Numbered from the stretch's first letter, positions 51,338 through 64,000 are shown. The stretch: 64,000 nt of DNA from Paragordius varius (GCA_964247055.1 OZ176050.1:1364001-1428000); one strand, 5' to 3'. Notes: a model not told the origin generated them from the letters alone. Numbers and translations: made by a program.

Positions 51338-52775
51338 TAGTAAGACTACATCAAAATATAGAGATAGTTTGACAAACTCTCTCATATCCGATTTTTACAA
51401 CGATACTTTAAAAATTAATGTATAAAACTAGTCGCATCAATACTCAAGCTAAACATTGTCCCTAAAAATCGGATATTGGTCACCGGTGAACAAAATTATT
51501 TTATATACATTCTCTTAGTAAGACTACATCAAAATATAGAGATAGTTTGACAAACTCTCTTATATCCGATTTTTACAACGATACTTTAAAAATTAATGTA
51601 TAAAACTAGTCGCATCAATACTCAAGCTAAACATTGTCCTTAAAAATTGGATATTGGTCACCGGTGAACAAAACTATTTTTTATACATTCTCTTAGTAAG
51701 ACTACATCAAAATATAGAGATAGTTTGACAAACTCTTTCATATCCGATTTTTACAACGATATTTAAAAATTAATGTATAAAACTAGTCGTATCAATAAAT
51801 CGCATCAATACTCAAGTTAAACTTTGCCCTTAAAAATCGGATAATGGTCACCGGTGAACAAAATTATTTTTTATACATTCTCTTAGCAAGACTACATCAA
51901 AATATAGAGATAGTTTGACAAACTCTCTCATATCCGATTTTTACAACGATACTTTAAAAATTAATGTATAAAACTAGTCGCATCAATACTCAAGCTAAAC
52001 ATTGTCCTTAAAAATCGGATATTGGTCACCGGTGAACAAAATTATTTTTTATACATTCTCTTAGTAAGACTACATCAAAATATAGAGATAGTTTGACAAA
52101 CTCTCTCATATCCGATTTTTACAACGATACTTTAAAAATTAATGTATAAAACTAGTCGCATCAATACTCAAGCTAAACATTGTCCTTAAAAATCGGATAT
52201 TGGTCACCGGTGAACAAAATTATTTTATATACATTCTCTTAGTAAGACTACATCAAAATATAGAGATAGTTTGACAAACTCTCTTATATCCGATTTTTAC
52301 AACGATACTTTAAAAATTAATGTATAAAACTAGTCGCATCAATACTCAAGCTAAACATTGTCCTTAAAAATTGGATATTGGTCACCGGTGAACAAAACTA
52401 TTTTTTATACATTCTCTTAGTAAGACTACATCAAAATATAGAGATAGTTTGACAAACTCTTTCATATCCGATTTTTACAACGATATTTAAAAATTAATGT
52501 ATAAAACTAGTCGTATAAATAAATCGCATCAATACTCAAGTTAAACTTTGTCCTTAAAAATCGGATATTGGTCACCGGTGAACAAAATTATTTTTTATAC
52601 ATTCTCTTAGCAAGACTACATCAAAATATAGAGATAGTTTGACAAACTCTTTTATATCCGATTTTTACAACGATACTTTAAAAATTATGGTATTAAACCA
52701 GTCGCATCAATACTCAAGTTAAAATTTGTCCTTAAAAATCGGATATTGGTCACCGGTGAACAAAACTATTTTTTA
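51338..52775. repeat. Zone VI 4-mer pair (724 and 714 bp)
   Basis: CTCTCATAT (51338), CTCTTATAT with AAAATTGG (51516), ATATTTAAAAATT class I (51694) and GCAAGACT (51884) are followed by the same first three at 52062, 52240 and 52418. The second closing GCAAGACT member (52608) has CTTTTATAT and the P variant instead. AAAATTGGATATTGG occurs only in these two places. Confidence 0.86.
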
Positions 52776-54047
52776 TACATTCTCTTAGTAAGACTACATC
52801 AAAATATAGAGATAGTTTGACAAACTCTTTCACATCCGATTTTTACAACGATACTTTAAAAATTAATGTATAAAACTAGTCGTATCAATAAATCGCATCA
52901 ATACTCAAGTTAAACTTTGTCCATAAAAATCGGATATTGGTCACCGGTGAACAAAATTATTTTTTATACATTCTCTTAGTAAGACTACATCAAAATATAG
53001 AGATAGTTTGACAAACTCTTTCATATCCGATTTTTACAACGATATTTAAAAATTAATGTATAAAACTAGTCGCATCAATACTCAAGTTAAACTTTGTTAT
53101 TAATAATCGGATATTGGTCACCGGTGAACAAAATTATTTTTTATACATTCTCTTAGTAGGACTACATCAAAATACAGAGATAGTTTGGCAAACTCTTTCA
53201 TATCCGATTTTTACAACGATACTTTAAAAATTAATGTATAAAACTAGTCGCATCAAAACTCAAGTTAAACTTTGTCCTTAAAAACCGGATATTGGTCACC
53301 GGTGAACAAAATTGTTTTTTATACATTCTCTTAGCAAGACTACATCAAAATATAGAGATAGTTTGACAAACTCTTTCATATCCGATTTTTACAACGATAC
53401 TTTAAATATTAATGTATAAAACTAGTCGTATCAATAAATCGCATCAATACTCAAGTTAAACTTTGTCCTTAAAAATCGGATATTGGTCACCGGTGAACAA
53501 AATTATTTTTTATACATTCTCTTAGTAGGACTACATCAAAATATAGAGATAGTTTGGCAAACTCTTTCATATCCGATTTTTACAACGATACTTTAAAAAT
53601 TATGGTATTAAACCAGTCGTATCAATACTCAAGTTAAACTTGGTTTTTAAAAATCGGATATTGGTCACCGGTGAACAAAATTATTTTTTATACATTCTCT
53701 TAGTAAGACTACATCAAAATATAGAGATAGTTTGACAAATTCATTCATATCCGATTTTTACAACGATATTATAAAAATTATTAAAACTAGTCCCATCAAT
53801 ACTCAAGTTAAACTTTGTCCTTAAAAATCGAATATACCCGTGAACAAAATTATTTTTTATACATTCTCTTAGTAGGACTACATCAAAATATAGAGATAGT
53901 TTGACAAACTCTTTCATATCCGATTTTTACAACGATACTTTAAAAATTATGGTATTAAACCAGTCGCATCAATACTCAAGTTAAACTTTGTCCTTAAAAA
54001 TCGGATATTGGTCACCGGTGAACAAAATTATTTTTTATACATTCTCT
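52776..54047. repeat. Zone VII start: copy of the zone V 11-mer tail
   Basis: After a CACATCC class I monomer (52776), monomers 52977, 53154, 53332, 53523, 53701 and 53870 match 45716-46786 at one constant offset of 7,261. Differences are few: GTTATTAATAATC, CATCAAAACTC, AAATTGTTTTTT and TTGGTTTTTAAAAATC. The match runs on past this block to about 54,771. Confidence 0.88.
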
Positions 54048-56045
54048 TAGTAAGACTACATCAAAATATAGAGATAGTTTGACAAACTCTTTCATATCCG
54101 ATTTTTACAACGATACTTTAAAAATTAATGTATTAAACTAGTCGCATCAATACTCAAGCTAAACATTGTCCTTAAAAATCGGATATTGGTCACCGGTGAA
54201 CAAAACTTTTTTTTATACATTCTCTTAGTAAGACTACATCAAAATATAGAGATAGTTTGACAAACTCTTTCACATCCGATTTTTACAACGATACTTTAAA
54301 AATTAATGTATAAAACTAGTCGTATCAATAAATCGCATCAATACTCAAGTTAAACTTTGTCCTTAAAAATCGGATATTGGTCACCGGTGAACAAAATTAT
54401 TTTTTATACATTCTCTTAGTAGGGCTACATCAAAATATAGAGATAGTTTGGCAAACTCTTTCATATCCGATTTTTACAACGATACTTTAAAAATTAATGT
54501 ATAAAACTAGTCGCATCAATACTCAAGTTAAACTTTGTCCTTAAAAATCGGATATTGGTCACCGGTGAACAAAATTATTTTTTATACATTCTCTTAGTAA
54601 GACTACATCAAAATATAGAAATAGTTTGACAAACTCTTTCATATCCGATTTTTACAACGATATTTAAAAATTAATGTATTAAACTAGTCGCATCAATACT
54701 CAAGTTAAACTTTGTCCTTAAAAATCGGATATTGGTCACCGGTGAACAAAATTATTTTTTATATATTCTCTTAGCAAGACTACATAAATATAGAGATAGT
54801 TTGGCAAACTCTTTCATATCCGATTTTTACAACGATACTTTAAAAATTATGGTATTAAACCAGGCGCATCAATACTCAAGTTAAACTTTGTCCTTAAAAA
54901 TCGGATATTGGTCACCGGTGAACAAAATTATTTTTTATACATTCTCTTAGTAAGACTACATCAAAATATAGAGATAGTTTGACAAACTCTTTCATATCCG
55001 ATTTTTACAACGATACTTTAAAAATTATGGTATTAAACCAGTCGTATCAATACTCAAGTTAAACTTTGTCCTTAAAAATCGGATATTGGTCACCGGTGAA
55101 CAAAATTATTTTTTATACATTCTCTTAGTAAGACTACATCAAAATATAGAGATAGTTTGACAAATTCATTCATATCCGATTTTTACAACGATATTATAAA
55201 AATTATTAAAACTAGTCCCATCAATACTCAAGTTAAACTTTGTCCTTAAAAATCGGATATTGGTCACCGGTGAACAAAATTATTTTTTATACATTCTCTT
55301 AGTAAGACTACATCAAAATATAGAGATAGTTTGACAAACTCTTTCATATCCGATTTTTACAACGATATTTAAAAATTAATGTATAAAACTAGTCGTATAA
55401 ATCGCATCAATACTCAAGTTAAACTTTGTCCTTAAAAATCGGATATTGGTCACCGGTGAACAAAATTATTTTTTATACATTCTCTTAGCAAGACTACATC
55501 AAAATATAAAGATAGTTTGACAAACTCTTTCATATCCGATTTTTACAACGATACTTTAAAAATTAATGTATAAAACTAGTCGTATCAATAAATCGCATCA
55601 ATACTCAAGTTAAACTTTGTCCTTAAAAATCGGATATTGGTCACCGGTGAACAAAATTATTTTTTATACATTCTCTTAGTAGGACTACATCAAAATATAG
55701 AGATAGTTTGGCAAACTCTTGCATATCCGATTTTTACAACGATACTTTTAAAAATTAATGTATAAAACTAGTCGCATCAATACTCAAGTTAAACTTTGTC
55801 CTTAAAAATCGGATATTGGGCACCGGTGAACAAAATTATTTTTTATACATCTCTTAGTAGGACTACATCAAAATATAGAGATAGTTTGACAAACTCTTTC
55901 ATATCCGATTTTTACAACGATACTTTAAAAATTAATGTATAAAACTAGTCGTATCAATAAATCGCATCAATACTCAAGTTAAACTTTGTCCTTAAAAATC
56001 GGATATTGGTCACCGGTGAACAAAATTATTTTTTATACATTCTCT
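54048..56045. repeat. Zone VII segment with partner at 60623-61874
   Basis: Starts: 54048, 54226 (CACATCC, I), 54417 (TAGGGCTACATC), 54595, 54772 (CATAAATATAG, CCAGGCGC), 54948 (P, GTCGTATC), 55126 (T), 55300, 55486, 55677, 55855. The first five match 60623-61522 at offset 6,575. After that the order differs, and about 746 bases (four monomers) more lie here than in the partner. The monomers from 55486 on introduce ATAAAGATAG and GGGCACC forms. Confidence 0.86.
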
Positions 56046-58230
56046 TAGTAAGACTACATCAAAATATAGAGATAGTTTGACAAACTCTTTCATATCCGAT
56101 TTTTACAACGATACTTTAATAATTAATGTATTAAACTAGTCGCATCAATACTCTAGCTAAACATTGTCCTTAAAAATCGGATATTGGTCACCGGTGAACA
56201 AAACTATATTTTATACATTCTCTTAGTAAGACTACATCAAAATATAGAGATAGTTTGACAAACTATTTCACATCCGATTTTTACAACGATATTAAAAATT
56301 AATGTATAAAACTAGTCGTATCAATAAATCGCATCAATACTCAAGTTAAACTTTGTCCTTAAAAATCGGATATTGGGCACCGGTGAACAAAATTATTTTT
56401 TTTACATCTCTTAGTAGGACTACATCAAAATATAGAGATAGTTTGGCAAACTCTTTCATATCCGATTTTTACAACGATACTTTAAAAATTAATGTATAAA
56501 ACTAGTCGTATCAATAAATCGCATCAATACTCAAGTTAAACTTTGTCCTTAAAAATCGGATATTGGTCACCGGTGAACAAAATTATTTTTTATACATTCT
56601 CTTAGCAAGACTACATCAAAATATAAAGATAGTTTGACAAACTCTTTCATATCCGATTTTTACAACGATACTTTAAAAATTAATGTATAAAACTAGTCGT
56701 ATCAATAAATCGCATCAATACTCAAAGTAAACTTTGTCCTTAAAAATCGGATATTGGTCACCGGTGAACAAAATTATTTTTTATACATTCTCTTAGTAAG
56801 ACTACATCAAAATATAGAGATAGTTTGGCAAACTCTTTCATATCCGATTTTTACAACGATACTTTAAAAATTATGGTATTAAACCAGTCGCATCAATACT
56901 CAAGTTAAACTTTGTCCTTAAAAATCGGATATTGGTCACCGGTGAACAAAATTATTTTTTATACATTCTCTTAGTAAGACTACATCAAAATATAGAGATA
57001 GTTTGACAAATTCATTCATATCCGATTTTTACAACGATATTTTAAAAATTATTAAAACTAGTCGCATCAATACTCAAGTTAAACTTTGTCCTTAAAAATC
57101 GAATATACCGGTGAACAAAATTATTTTTTATACATTCTCTTAGTAGGACTACATCAAAATATAGAGATAGTTTGACAAACTCTTTCATATCCGATTTTTA
57201 CAACGATACTTTAAAAATTAATGTATAAAACTAGTCGCATCAATACTCAAGTTAAACATTGTCCTTAAAAATCGGATATTGGTCACCGGTGAACAAAACT
57301 ATTTTTTATACATTCTCTTAGTAAGACTACATCAAAATATAGAGATAGTTTGACAAACTCTTTCACATCCGATTTTTACAACGATACTTTAAAAATTAAT
57401 GTATAAAACTAGTCGTATCAATAAATCGCATCAATACTCAAGTTAAACTTTGTCCTTAAAAATCGGATATTGGTCACCGGTTAACAAAATTATTTTTTAT
57501 ACATTCTCTTAGTAGGACTACATCAAAATATAGAGATTTGGCAAACTCTTTCTATCCGATTTTTACAACGATACTTTAAAAATTAATGTATAAAACTAGT
57601 CGCATCAATACTCAAGTTAAACTTTGTCCTTAAAAATCGGATATTTGGCACCGGTGAACAAAATTATTTTTTATACATTCTCTTAGTAGGACTACATCAA
57701 AATATAGAGATAGTTTGGCAAACTCTTTCATATCCGATTTTTACAACGATACTTTAAAAATTAATGTATAAAACTAGTCGCATCAATACTCAGGTTAAAC
57801 TTTGTCCTTAAAAATCGGATATTGGTCATCTGTGAACAAAATTATTTTTTATACATTCTTTTAGCAAGACTACATCAAAATATAAAGATAGTTTGACAAA
57901 CTCTTTCATATCCGATTTTTACAACGATACTTTAAAAATTAATGTATAAAACTAGTCGTATCAATAAATCGCATCAATACTCAAGTTAAACTTTGTCCTT
58001 AAAAATCGGATATTGGTCACCGGTGAACAAAATTATTTTTTATACATTCTCTTAGTAGGACTACATCAAAATATAGAGATAGTTTGGCAAACTCTTTCAT
58101 ATCCGATTTTTACAACGATACTTTAAAAATTATGGTATTAAACCAGTCGCATCAATACTCAAGTTAAACTTTGTCCTTAAAAATCGGATATTGGTCACCG
58201 GTGAACAAAATTATTTTTTATACATTCTCT
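56046..58230. repeat. Zone VII segment, copy 1 of the offset-5,829 duplication
   Basis: Starts: 56046, 56224, 56412, 56603, 56794, 56972, 57141, 57319, 57510, 57684, 57862, 58053. Private markers AACTATATTTTATAC (56202), AAACTATTTCACATCC (56261), TATAGAGATTTGG (57530), CTTTCTATCC (57549) and GGTCATCTGTG (57824) all return 5,829 bases later. Confidence 0.9.
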
Positions 58231-58965
58231 TAGTAACACTACATCAAAATATAGAGATAGTTTGACAAACTCTTTCATATCCGATTTTTACAACGATACT
58301 TTAATAATTAATGTATTAAACTAGTCGCATCAATACTCTAGCTAAACATTGTCCTTAAAAATCGGATATTGGTCACCGGTGAACAAAACTATTTTTTATA
58401 CATTCTCTTAGTAAGACTACATCAAAATATAGAGATAGTTTGACAAACTCTTTCACATCCGATTTTTACAACGATATTAAAAATTAATGTATAAAACTAG
58501 TCGTATCAATAAATCGCATCAATACTCAAGTTAAACTTTGTCCTTAAAAATCGGATATTGGTCACCGGTGAACAAAATTATTTTTTATACATTCTCTTAG
58601 TAGGACTACATCAAAATATAGAGATAGTTTGGCAAACACTTGCATATCCGATTTTTACAACGATACTTTAAAAATTAATGTATAAAACTAGTCGCATCAA
58701 TACTCAAGTTAAACTTTGTCCTTAAAAATCGGATATTGGGCACCGGTGAACAAAATTATTTTTTATACATCTCTTAGTAGGACCATATCAAAATATAGAG
58801 ATAGTTTGGCAAACTCTTTCAGATCCGATTTTTACAACGATACTTTAAAAATTAATGTATAAAACTAGTCGTATCAATAAATCGCATCAATACTCAAGTT
58901 AAACTTTGTCCTTAAAAATCGGATATTGGTCACCGGTGAACAAAATTATTTTTTATACATTCTCT
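58231..58965. repeat. Zone VII 4-mer, copy 1 (735 bp)
   Basis: Members: TTTAATAATT with CTCTAGCTAAAC (58231), CACATCC with ATATTAAAAATT class I (58409), G with GGGCACC and an ACATCTCTTAG junction (58598), and TAGGACC/TTTGGCAAAC class I (58775). The same four follow at 58966. Confidence 0.86.
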
Positions 58966-59694
58966 TAGTAAGACTACATCAAAATATAGAGATAGTTTGA
59001 CAAACTCTTTCATATCCGATTTTTACAACGATACTTTAATAATTAATGTATTAAACTAGTCGCATCAATACTCTAGCTAAACATTGTCCTTAAAAATCGG
59101 ATATTGGTCACCGGTGAACAAAACTATTTTTTATACATTCTCTTAGTAAGACTACATCAAAATATAGAGATAGTTTGACAAACTCTTTCACATCCGATTT
59201 TTACAACGATATTAAAAATTAATGTATACTAGTCGTAATAAATCGCATCAATACTCAAGTTAAACTTTGTCCTTAAAAATCGGATATTGGTCACCGGTGA
59301 ACAAAATTATTTTTTATACATTCTCTTAGTAGGACTACATCAAAATATAGAGATAGTTTGGCAAACTCTTTCATATCCGATTTTTACAACGATACTTTAA
59401 AAATTAATGTATAAAACTAGTCGCATCAATACTCAAGTTAAACTTTGTCCTTAAAAATCGGATATTGGGCACCGGTGAACAAAATTATTTTTTATACATC
59501 TCTTAGTAGGACTACATCAAAATATAGAGATAGTTTGGCAAACTCTTTCATATGCGATTTTTACAACGATACTTTAAAAATTAATGTATAAAACTAGTCG
59601 TATCAATAAATCGCATCAATACTCAAGTTAAACTTTGTCCTTAAAAATCGGATATTGGTCACCGGTGAACAAAATTATTTTTTATACATTCTCT
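58966..59694. repeat. Zone VII 4-mer, copy 2 (729 bp)
   Basis: Repeats 58231-58965 member for member. The second monomer (59144) is damaged in the class I insert: ATGTATACTAGTCGTAATAAATCG lacks AAA and TCA compared with the first copy. Its last two members also belong to the overlapping 3-mer phrase. Confidence 0.86.
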
Positions 59695-60444
59695 TAGCAA
59701 GACTACATCAAAATATAAAGATAGTTTGACAAACTCTTTCATATCCGATTTTTACAACGATACTTTAAAAATTAATGTATAAAACTAGTCGTATCAATAA
59801 ATCGCATCAATACTCAAGTTAAACTTTGTCCTTAAAAATCGGATATTGGTCACCGGTGAACAAAATTATTTTTTATACATTCTCTTAGTAGGACTACATC
59901 AAAATATAGAGATAGTTTAGCAAACTCTTTCATATCCGATTTTTACAACGATACTTTAAAAATTAATGTATAAAACTAGTCGCATCAATACTCAAGTTAA
60001 ACTTTGTCCTTAAAAATCGGATATTGGGCACCGGTGAACAAAATTATTTTTTATACATCTCTTAGTAGGACTACATCAAAATATAGAGATAGTTTGGCAA
60101 ACTCTTTCATATCCGATTTTTACAACGATACTTTAAAAATTAATGTATAAAACTAGTCGTATCAATAAATCGCATCAATACTCAAGTTAAACTTTGTCCT
60201 TAAAAATCGGATATTGGTCACCGGTGAACAAAATTATTTTTTATACATTCTCTTAGCAAGACTACATCAAAATATAAAGATAGTTTGACAAACTCTTTCA
60301 TATCCGATTTTTACAACGATACTTTAATAATTAATGTATAAAACTAGTCGTATCAATAAATCGCATCAATACTCAAAGTAAACTTTGTCCTTAAAAATCG
60401 GATATTGGTCACCGGTGAACAAAATTATTTTTTATACATTCTCT
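59327..60444. repeat. Zone VII 3-mer pair (559 bp each)
   Basis: G with GGGCACC, TAGGACT class I, and GCAAGACT/ATAAAGATAG class I occur at 59327-59885 and again at 59886-60444. Two consecutive class I monomers in each unit make it unusually long for a trimer. The second copy has TTTAGCAAAC, TTTAATAATT and CTCAAAGTAAAC. Confidence 0.86.
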
Positions 60445-60622
60445 TAGTAAGACTACATCAAAATATAGAGATAGTTTGGCAAACTCTTTCATATCCGATT
60501 TTTACAACGATACTTTAAAAATTATGGTATTAAACCAGTCGCATCAATACTCAAGTTAAACTTTGTCCTTAAAAATCGGATATTGGTCACCGGTGAACAA
60601 AATTATTTTTTATACATTCTCT
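60445..60622. repeat. Zone VII linker monomer, class P
   Basis: A TAAGACT/TTTGGCAAAC monomer with ATTATGGTATTAAACC, like 56794 and 62623, which also follow an ATAAAGATAG/CTCAAAGTAAAC monomer. The pair is a small phrase used three times in zone VII. Confidence 0.82.
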
Positions 60623-61874
60623 TAGTAAGACTACATCAAAATATAGAGATAGTTTGACAAACTCTTTCATATCCGATTTTTACAACGATACTTTAAAAAT
60701 TAATGTATTAAACTAGTCGCATCAATACTCAAGCTAAACATTGTCCTTAAAAATCGGATATTGGTCACCGGTGAACAAAACTTTTTTTTATACATTCTCT
60801 TAGTAAGACTACATCAAAATATAGAGATAGTTTGACAAACTCTTTCACATCCGATTTTTACAACGATACTTTAAAAATTAATGTATAAAACTAGTCGTAT
60901 CAATAAATCGCATCAATACTCAAGTTAAACTTTGTCCTTAAAAATCGGATATTGGTCACCGGTGAACAAAATTATTTTTTATACATTCTCTTAGTAGGGC
61001 TACATCAAAATATAGAGATAGTTTGGCAAACTCTTTCATATCCGATTTTTACAACGATACTTTAAAAATTAATGTATAAAACTAGTCGCATCAATACTCA
61101 AGTTAAACTTTGTCCTTAAAAATCGGATATTGGTCACCGGTGAACAAAATTATTTTTTATACATTCTCTTAGTAAGACTACATCAAAATATAGAAATAGT
61201 TTGACAAACTCTTTCATATCCGATTTTTACAACGATATTTAAAAATTAATGTATTAAACTAGTCGCATCAATACTCAAGTTAAACTTTGTCCTTAAAAAT
61301 CGGATATTGGTCACCGGTGAACAAAATTATTTTTTATATATTCTCTTAGCAAGACTACATAAATATAGAGATAGTTTGGCAAACTCTTTCATATCCGATT
61401 TTTACAACGATACTTTAAAAATTATGGTATTAAACCAGGCGCATCAATACTCAAGTTAAACTTTGTCCTTAAAAATCGGATATTGGTCACCGGTGAACAA
61501 AATTATTTTTTATACATTCTCTTAGTAAGACTACATCAAAATATAGAGATAGTTTGACAAATTCATTCATATCCGATTTTTACAACGATATTATAAAAAT
61601 TATTAAAACTAGTCCCATCAATACTCAAGTTAAACTTTGTCCTTAAAAATCGGATATTGGTCACCGGTGAACAAAATTATTTTTTATACATTCTCTTAGT
61701 AAGACTACATCAAAATATAGAGATAGTTTGACAAACTCTTTCATATCCGATTTTTACAACGATACTTTAAAAATTATGGTATTAAACCAGTCGTATCAAT
61801 ACTCAAGTTAAACTTTGTCCTTAAAAATCGGATATTGGTCACCGGTGAACAAAATTATTTTTTATACATTCTCT
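60623..61874. repeat. Zone VII copy of 54048-55299, rearranged
   Basis: Monomers 60623, 60801, 60992, 61170 and 61347 match 54048-54947 at offset 6,575, including TAGGGCTACATC and CCAGGCGC. Next come the T monomer (61523) and then the P/GTCGTATC monomer (61697); at 54948 and 55126 their order is the reverse. Confidence 0.86.
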
Positions 61875-64000
61875 TAGTAAGACTACATCAAAATATAGAG
61901 ATAGTTTGACAAACTCTTTCATATCCGATTTTTACAACGATACTTTAATAATTAATGTATTAAACTAGTCGCATCAATACTCTAGCTAAACATTGTCCTT
62001 AAAAATCGGATATTGGTCACCGGTGAACAAAACTATATTTTATACATTCTCTTAGTAAGACTACATCAAAATATAGAGATAGTTTGACAAACTATTTCAC
62101 ATCCGATTTTTACAACGATATTAAAAATTAATGTATAAAACTAGTCGTATCAATAAATCGCATCAATACTCAAGTTAAACTTTGTCCTTAAAAATCGGAT
62201 ATTGGGCACCGGTGAACAAAATTATTTTTTTTACATCTCTTAGTAGGACTACATCAAAATATAGAGATAGTTTGGCAAACTCTTTCATATCCGATTTTTA
62301 CAACGATACTTTAAAAATTAATGTATAAAACTAGTCGTATCAATAAATCGCATCAATACTCAAGTTAAACTTTGTCCTTAAAAATCGGATATTGGTCACC
62401 GGTGAACAAAATTATTTTTTATACATTCTCTTAGCAAGACTACATCAAAATATAAAGATAGTTTGACAAACTCTTTCATATCCGATTTTTACAACGATAC
62501 TTTAAAAATTAATGTATAAAACTAGTCGTATCAATAAATCGCATCAATACTCAAAGTAAACTTTGTCCTTAAAAATCGGATATTGGTCACCGGTGAACAA
62601 AATTATTTTTTATACATTCTCTTAGTAAGACTACATCAAAATATAGAGATAGTTTGGCAAACTCTTTCATATCCGATTTTTACAACGATACTTTAAAAAT
62701 TATGGTATTAAACCAGTCGCATCAATACTCAAGTTAAACTTTGTCCTTAAAAATCGGATATTGGTCACCGGTGAACAAAATTATTTTTTATACATTCTCT
62801 TAGTAAGACTACATCAAAATATAGAGATAGTTTGACAAATTCATTCATATCCGATTTTTACAACGATATTTTAAAAATTATTAAAACTAGTCGCATCAAT
62901 ACTCAAGTTAAACTTTGTCCTTAAAAATCGAATATACCGGTGAACAAAATTATTTTTTATACATTCTCTTAGTAGGACTACATCAAAATATAGAGATAGT
63001 TTGACAAACTCTTTCATATCCGATTTTTACAACGATACTTTAAAAATTAATGTATAAAACTAGTCGCATCAATACTCAAGTTAAACATTGTCCTTAAAAA
63101 TCGGATATTGGTCACCGGTGAACAAAACTATTTTTTATACATTCTCTTAGTAAGACTACATCAAAATATAGAGATAGTTTGACAAACTCTTTCACATCCG
63201 ATTTTTACAACGATACTTTAAAAATTAATGTATAAAACTAGTCGTATCAATAAATCGCATCAATACTCAAGTTAAACTTTGTCCTTAAAAATCGGATATT
63301 GGTCACCGGTTAACAAAATTATTTTTTATACATTCTCTTAGTAGGACTACATCAAAATATAGAGATTTGGCAAACTCTTTCTATCCGATTTTTACAACGA
63401 TACTTTAAAAATTAATGTATAAAACTAGTCGCATCAATACTCAAGTTAAACTTTGTCCTTAAAAATCGGATATTTGGCACCGGTGAACAAAATTATTTTT
63501 TATACATTCTCTTAGTAGGACTACATCAAAATATAGAGATAGTTTGGCAAACTCTTTCATATCCGATTTTTACAACGATACTTTAAAAATTAATGTATAA
63601 AACTAGTCGCATCAATACTCAGGTTAAACTTTGTCCTTAAAAATCGGATATTGGTCATCTGTGAACAAAATTATTTTTTATACATTCTTTTAGCAAGACT
63701 ACATCAAAATATAAAGATAGTTTGACAAACTCTTTCATATCCGATTTTTACAACGATACTTTAAAAATTAATGTATAAAACTAGTCGTATCAATAAATCG
63801 CATCAATACTCAAGTTAAACTTTGTCCTTAAAAATCGGATATTGGTCACCGGTGAACAAAATTATTTTTTATACATTCTCTTAGTAGGACTACATCAAAA
63901 TATAGAGATAGTTTGGCAAACTCTTTCATATCCGATTTTTACAACGATACTTTAAAAATTATGGTATTAAACCAGTCGCATCAATACTCAAGTTAAACTT
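61875..64000. repeat. Zone VII segment, copy 2 of the offset-5,829 duplication, cut by window end
   Basis: Matches 56046-58171 at a constant offset of 5,829, with no indel that I could see over about 2.1 kb. Starts: 61875, 62053, 62241, 62432, 62623, 62801, 62970, 63148, 63339, 63513, 63691, 63882. The last monomer is cut at 119 bases, so the true end of the duplication lies beyond the window. Confidence 0.9.

Larger units (their letters stand above)
1..64000. repeat. Satellite DNA array, about 178-bp monomer, about 359 copies
   Basis: The near-invariant CTCTTAG recurs every 174-191 bases from the first base to the last, and the blocks between are clearly homologous. The modal monomer is 178 bp. 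About 174 bp occurs when GAA is missing after ACCGGT, about 190 bp when a 13-bp internal duplication is present, and about 172-175 bp in the class S forms. All copies face the same way; I found no inversion, no inserted element and no unique spacer. A counted consensus has 49 G or C in 178 bases. Length, AT-richness and higher-order phrasing fit a eukaryotic centromeric or heterochromatic satellite. That placement is inference, because no flanking sequence is present. The family is not one I recognise. Confidence 0.97.

Noticed and set aside
1-64000. CRISPR array
   Set aside because: Regular spacing alone suggested it, but there are no unique spacers: the whole 178 bp is repeated, units are far too long, and no cas genes are present.
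1-64000. Centromeric CENP-B box
   Set aside because: I looked for the TTCG....A..CGGG pattern on both strands of the monomer and its main variants and found nothing close. The nearest GC-rich patch, GGTCACCGGTGAAC, does not fit.
1-64000. Assignment to a named species or known satellite
   Set aside because: I do not recognise the monomer and cannot search. Sequence composition alone would not justify a name.

Overview
The whole 64 kb window is one uninterrupted array of tandem satellite DNA. I see no protein gene, RNA gene, transposon, CRISPR array or unique sequence in it. The repeat unit is about 178 bp and about 27-28% G+C. I count about 359 head-to-tail copies, all in one orientation, the last cut off by the window end. 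Both window edges lie inside the array. An array of this kind points to a eukaryotic nuclear chromosome, most likely centromeric, pericentromeric or other heterochromatin. The unit is about one nucleosome repeat long. I do not recognise the sequence: from memory it is not primate alpha satellite, Arabidopsis CEN178/180, maize CentC or knob-180, or rice CentO. I therefore give no species.

Numbering within the monomer starts at the T of TAG in the near-invariant CTCTTAG (p1) and runs to p178. The consensus holds four dyad symmetries: AGTTTG[A/G]CAAACT (p29-41), a 14-bp inverted pair ATATCCGATTTTTA / TAAAAATCGGATAT (p47-60 and p126-139), AAGTTAAACTT (p109-119) and TCACCGGTGA (p143-152). Variant classes used below: A (ACATC...GAGATAG), B (ACAGC...GATTTAG), I (13-bp internal duplication, about 191 bp), G (TAGGACT with TTTGGCAAAC), K (ACTTAAAAAATTAATGTGTT, usually with ACCGATG), S (3-bp deletion giving TTTGACCTCTTTC), C (CAAGCTAAACATTG), P (ATTATGGTATTAAACC), T (ATTATTAAAACTAGTCCC) and X (CGAATATACCCGTGAAC).

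The variants follow one another in phrases that recur, so the array has higher-order repeats (HORs), but phrase length changes along it. Zone I (1-10,270): B-rich phrases of 5, 6, 8 and 9 monomers. Zone II (10,271-22,573): a 13-mer copied as a 12-mer, then a 1,773-bp 10-mer in two copies, then shortened versions of it. Zone III (22,574-26,548): a 10-mer followed by a 12-mer version. Zone IV (26,549-32,901): the least ordered part, with most private mutations. Zone V (32,902-46,964): a roughly 5-kb segment present twice and an 11-mer of 1,953 bp. Zone VI (46,965-52,976): an 8-mer pair and a 4-mer pair. Zone VII (52,977-64,000): a copy of zone V material, 4-mer and 3-mer pairs, and a duplication at offset 5,829 that runs to the window end.

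Copies of a phrase differ mainly by whole numbers of monomers, and several monomers at the junctions look chimeric. This fits unequal exchange or replication slippage kept in register by the repeat itself. Nothing here encodes a product. The biological interest lies in the dyads, the HOR history, the regional subfamilies and the lack of any interruption over 64 kb. All alignments were made by eye.
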